A DNA stretch of 64,000 bases, taken from the NCBI GenBank assembly GCA_949752745.1, contig OX457024.1, positions 112,100,104 through 112,164,103 on the forward strand, written 5' to 3'. Position numbers and translations under genes: made by a program. Positions 60,749 to 64,000 of this stretch are shown here, piece by piece (the first letter of the stretch is position 1; every line of letters starts with the position of its first letter). The notes under the pieces were generated by a model. The model did no database searches and had not been told where the DNA came from. It worked only from the letters and a program-made list of their open reading frames with translations. The DNA comes from Protula sp. h YS-2021 (lineage: Eukaryota; Annelida; Polychaeta; Sabellida; Serpulidae).

Positions 60749-60934
60749 TTTCTAGTTCATTTCTATATTATATCTATATTATATCGCTATGGTATCTGTA
60801 TTATATCTCTGTTATATTTTATTATATCTCTGCTATATCTTTGTTACATCTCCACTATATCTTCATTATATCTTTAGTATATATCTATTATATCTATATT
60901 ATATCTCTAGTATATCTCTATTATATCAATGGTT

Positions 60935-61165
60935 GAAGGATGGGTGTTCTGGAACATATATAATGGGGGTTCTAAAACATATATAATGGGGGTTCTAAAA
61001 CAGTGACATCATAATGACGTGATGGTTGTTTTAGAACACCCATGGGTATACTAAAACAGTGACGTCATAATGACGTCATAGGGTATTTCAGAATCCCCAT
61101 TAGTCATGTGACCTATCAATCATCAGTTACGTGACCTTTCAATCATCAGTCATGTGACCCTATCC
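60935..61165. repeat. GTGACGTCATAATGACGTCA repeat
   Basis: ataatgggggttctaaaaca (two copies), cagtgac(a/g)tcataatgacgt (two copies), and catgtgacc(t).tcaatcatcagt (three copies). An inverted tgttttagaacacccat also occurs. Related to the phrases at 17238-17985. Confidence 0.65.
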
Positions 61166-61202
61166 CTATATGAGGAATATTTTCCCGATCATTAACCTTC
61201 CG

Positions 61203-61272
61203 GCCTGAATGGCTCACTCGGTAGAACAGAGGACCCGTAAGGTTGGTGGATCGATCCCGCCCTCGGGCATCA
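61203..61272 (+). repeat. tRNA-like sequence 1 (SINE head)
   Basis: GCCTGAA / CTCGGGC acceptor-like pairing (6 of 7), tggctcactcggtagaac (A box), cccgtaa as the anticodon-loop equivalent (CGT, Thr-like), and ggatcgatccc (B box). The anticodon stem does not pair and position 33 is C, so a functional tRNA is unlikely. Confidence 0.5.
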
Positions 61273-61307
61273 CTTTCACCCTCTATCATGTTATTAGGGT
61301 TATCAAT

Positions 61308-61495
61308 GTGAGGACCCCCCGGGGTCCTCCATCATCTGTCAATCATACCATGGGGACCCCCGGGGTCCTCCATGTGAGGACTTCCATCATCTGTGAATCA
61401 TACCATGGGGACCCCCGGGGTCCTCCATGTGAGGACTTCTATCATCTGTCAATCATACCATTGGGACCCCCTGGGTCCTCCATCTCAGGAACCCC
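61308..61495. repeat. 55-bp minisatellite with GGACCCCCGGGGTCC palindrome
   Basis: Three units plus a start: ggacccccggggtcctccat, gtgaggacttc.atcatctgt, caatcatacca. Each unit begins with a perfect 14-15-bp palindrome, degraded in the last unit. It sits between the two tRNA-like sequences. The open frame across it (61209-61697) has no recognisable domain. Confidence 0.85.
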
Positions 61496-61739
61496 TCCCC
61501 CTCCCCAGGATGTGATTCAGCAGCTCTATAAGAGCTCATTGTGTGTGCACATATGTTTCATTCATGCTGTGGCTGCTGTTGGATACACATGGAAAAAAGT
61601 GAAAAGTAAAGGATGGACTGGAATACACATAGGAGACGAAGTGAAAGATTGGTTATTCTTCGGAAAAGGAAGTGAAAGATTGGCTGGAAACACATAGGAA
61701 AGTTAAGATTGGTAACATGGAGACGAATTGGAAAAAGAG

Positions 61740-62090
61740 TCGTGGTAAGTGACTTTTATGGTGACTTTTGTGACTCTGTGACATCATGTGACATTATGTG
61801 ACATGATGTGACACTGGGAGACTATGTAACATCATATGGCTATATGACTATGTGAGGAGTTTGTAATTGCTATGTGAGCATAATTAGTCTAAGTATGTAT
61901 GTTATCAGTTCGTTCAATAGACAAGCCTTGATAGATCACTTGGTAGAAGCGCGGACTCGTAAGCAGAAGATTGGTGTTTCGACCCCGGCTCGGGACAAAC
62001 TTTTTTTTGTTTTTTTGTTGTTGTTTTGTTTACTTTTGTGACTATGTAACATCATGTGACATTATGTGACATCATGTGAGATTGTGTGTA
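61740..62090. repeat. TGTGACATCA short repeat, flanking tRNA-like sequence 2
   Basis: atgtgacatcatgtgacatt phrases occur at 61780-61835 and again at 62045-62080, on both sides of the second tRNA-like sequence. Confidence 0.7.
61922..61995 (+). repeat. tRNA-like sequence 2 (SINE head)
   Basis: gatagatcacttggtagaag (A-box-like), cggactcgtaagcag (loop again with CGTAA) and gtttcgaccccgg (B box). Same layout as 61203-61272, followed by a T-rich run. Stem pairing is poor. A shared tRNA-Thr-like or closely similar ancestor is an inference. Confidence 0.5.
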
Positions 62091-62544
62091 TGATTAAAAG
62101 TAAAAGAAATAAAAGAAATTATTTGCTGTAAATATATTTTTTGGGGGGATAGACCTGAAGGAAATTGCCCTACGTGGGGAAATTGAAAAGGTGAGTAGTC
62201 CTGGGTGAGTTGGTTCGGGGGCAATTGTCCTGTTCCTATTTTCGCCGTACGATATAATAATAAAACATTTAAAATTCTGAAAATTTCTCAATAATTAATG
62301 AAAATATTCTCACAGGACACAAGTTTTGTCACTATATTAAGATCATTTTCAATGGAAAATTCAATTCAATTCAAAACTTCTCCCTGTTCCACCTTTCACG
62401 AATAATACCCTTTGGTTTTTCATTCAAGCCGCGTTCAACATGTACTTCTCAGCATTTCATCGACCCAAAGCTGAGAGTTGTGACTTCAAGACCAGACCAG
62501 GGGGGGGGGGGGGGGATGGTACGTTGTGTTGTACGTTCCGTGTG
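62091..62544. other. Gene-free DNA
   Basis: G14 homopolymer at 62501-62514. No gene recognised. Confidence 0.45.
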
Positions 62545-62965
62545 TGCATGTATCTATGCGTGTGTGTCAGTCTGTTGTGAACAAAATGTTGTGTGCAGGA
62601 TATCTCAAGAATTAAAAGTCGAATTGACTTTAAAGTTTGTTTCCTGGTTAGGTCGAACGGTTCTTTCAGCTTTTGACTCGTGTTGCCTCATTAGGAAAGG
62701 CGTATTACTTCATTGCGCAAATTTTTTGTGCAAAATTTCTCAGCCTCTGAACAACGGAGAAAGTTCAGACTCGGTGGGATTCTTCCCTGGTGGGTCTAAA
62801 CGGTAGTAGAACGATCCAGAACGTCATATGACGTCATTACGTAAATATGTATGCATTTCCAATAAAATCTTATGGGCATAATATCTAGAGTTATATCAAG
62901 TTCAAACTTTGCATGATTATTTCGTGGATCTATCGATGGACCCTATCAACTTAGGGCAGATTAAA
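62545..62965. repeat. Dispersed repeat, CAGCCGCTGAACA family
   Basis: gtgtgtcagtctgttgtgaa, tgtgcaggatatctcaagaa, gcaaaatttctcagcctctgaacaacgg, gtgggattcttccctggtgg and atatgacgtcattacgtaaat are shared with 42545-43015 in the same order. Confidence 0.75.
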
Positions 62966-62984
62966 ATGTATGTATGACGTTATC

Positions 62985-63300
62985 AAGTACCGTAAGTCTC
63001 CTCAAATACGCCCATGGGCGTTTAGATGTAGATGTGTCAAAAGACATGGGTGGGCGGGTATCCGAGCCAGTGGGCGTTTATGACAATACATTTTGCACAA
63101 AACGGGACCACGCATACGCCCATCAATAGAACCGGTACATTTAACTCAATTTACCGAACTACTAGTACATGTGTTTATTTACTTAATAACACATTAGGAA
63201 AATCCTCTTTTCGCTGCTAATCTAAATATGTACCCCGGTATTTAAGATAAAAAAACACCCATGGGCGTATGCGCGGACCAGTGGGTGCTGAGGAGGAAAC
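62985..63300. mobile_element. Short MITE-like element, CTCCTCAAATACGCCCATGG ends
   Basis: taccgtaagtctcctcaaatacgcccatgggcgt at the left and cacccatgggcgtatgcg ... ggtgctgaggagg at the right are imperfect inverted repeats. The interior repeats catgggtgggcgggtatccg and gggcgtttatgac. Non-coding, ~315 bp; borders approximate. Confidence 0.5.
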
Positions 63301-64000
63301 AAAAATTAGGGAAACAGGCTGTCTCCCTCTTGACGGTCCCCCCCCCTTCCCGGCGGTCTCCACCCCCTCCCACGGCATGAAATATTTTATTTTCAAACTT
63401 ACTTTCCTTACTGATGTATGAAGACCACAGGGTTATTGATGTTTTTAATCTATGTAATTAAGTGATTGATATATTGAATTTTTGACTGAATCAATGAAAC
63501 GTCAGATCTAGTGTTATTCTCATTGCATGGACAAGAATTGCAATTGTTTCTTAGCCATCACACGCCAAAGTAGGCTACTGATGATGATGTTTTTCCGGAG
63601 AAGTTTGGTTTATTTATGGATGTCAGATTTGCGCCCGTAGAACGTAAATGGCTGTATAAAAAGTCCACCAAAAAGTAGCCAAATTATTACATCAAGATGG
63701 AATTCCATACGACTATACGAGGAAAGCAGAAGTGGTCTTACGACGGGTTCTTGTGTGTTGTGTGTACATTAAATGTTTGATTGTAATTTGCGTAATTGGA
63801 TTTTAAAGCAGATTCATTTTCTATTGATAATATAAACACTTAGACCCCCAAACAGGTGCAGGAGGGACGCGGGAAGGGATGCATTCAAACTATAGGTCGA
63901 AATGTAGAAGTTGTGCTGATTTCAGTTTTACTGACTCAAAAAATCTGCCGTTGGGTGAGGGAGAAGGACGGGGGGGGGGAGTCAGCCGACTGGGGTGATC
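63301..64000. other. Gene-free DNA
   Basis: C-rich tract near 63340-63370 and G9 near 63971. No gene recognised. Confidence 0.45.

Larger units (their letters stand above)
54340..60931. repeat. 11-bp satellite array (ATTATATCTAC)
   Basis: Over about 5.2 kb net of an inserted transposon, the unit attatatctac repeats with substitutions and small indels. The plus strand is almost free of G. At the left edge (54340-54500) the units are inverted (agatataatag), with the switch near 54507. Units near both ends favour attatatctct, central ones attatatctac. Because 11 is not a multiple of three, every plus frame reads the same 11-residue cycle (IISTLYLHYIY) without a stop, which explains the many 60-190-codon frames here. 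None is a gene. Confidence 0.95.

Noticed and set aside
61203..61272. Functional tRNA-Thr(CGT) gene
   Set aside because: The anticodon stem does not pair, position 33 is not T, and a similarly decayed relative lies 715 bp away. A SINE head is more likely.

Overview
The window reads as gene-poor, repeat-dominated nuclear DNA of an animal, most likely a marine invertebrate. This follows from spliced gene structure (an exon pair with GT/AG borders in phase), a microsomal-type UDP-glycosyltransferase copy, two BEL/Pao LTR retrotransposons, a LINE, many short inverted-repeat DNA transposons, tRNA-like SINE heads and long microsatellites, plus a 200-N assembly gap at 42111-42310. A TTAAAC-type tail near 46165 and the repeated GACCTTGACC family recall mollusc-like genomes from memory; I hold that only loosely.

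Layout. 1-4.6 kb: non-coding DNA with short dispersed repeats and a ~130-bp degenerate array. 4.7-9.1 kb: a decayed plus-strand BEL/Pao element (gag, protease linker, RT N-half, RNase H, integrase, 3' LTR). 9.5-14.2 kb: dispersed repeats and microsatellites. 14.26-15.71 kb (minus): a full-length but broken UDP-glycosyltransferase. 15.95-19.27 kb: three copies of one terminal-inverted-repeat DNA transposon carrying an unidentified coding remnant. 20-27 kb: microsatellites, tRNA-like repeats and a LINE whose two halves lie in opposite orientation. 27.1-31.2 kb (minus): a second, better preserved BEL/Pao element with a 3' LTR and an intact integrase triad but no RT core. 32-41 kb: possible exons of an unknown gene, a palindromic MITE, and 139-bp and 51-bp tandem arrays. 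42.5-51.5 kb: dispersed repeats and MITEs. 52.8-53.74 kb (minus): the one apparently functional protein-coding locus, two exons of an NHL-like beta-propeller. 54.3-60.9 kb: a satellite built on an 11-bp unit, interrupted by a TA-flanked transposon with its own higher-order repeat. 61-64 kb: tRNA-like heads, a 55-bp palindromic minisatellite and dispersed repeats.

No operons, CRISPR arrays, rRNA genes or convincing functional tRNA genes were seen. The only locus that looks expressible as protein is the beta-propeller gene. The UGT and both retrotransposons are pseudogenised. Most other open reading frames are by-products of simple repeats.
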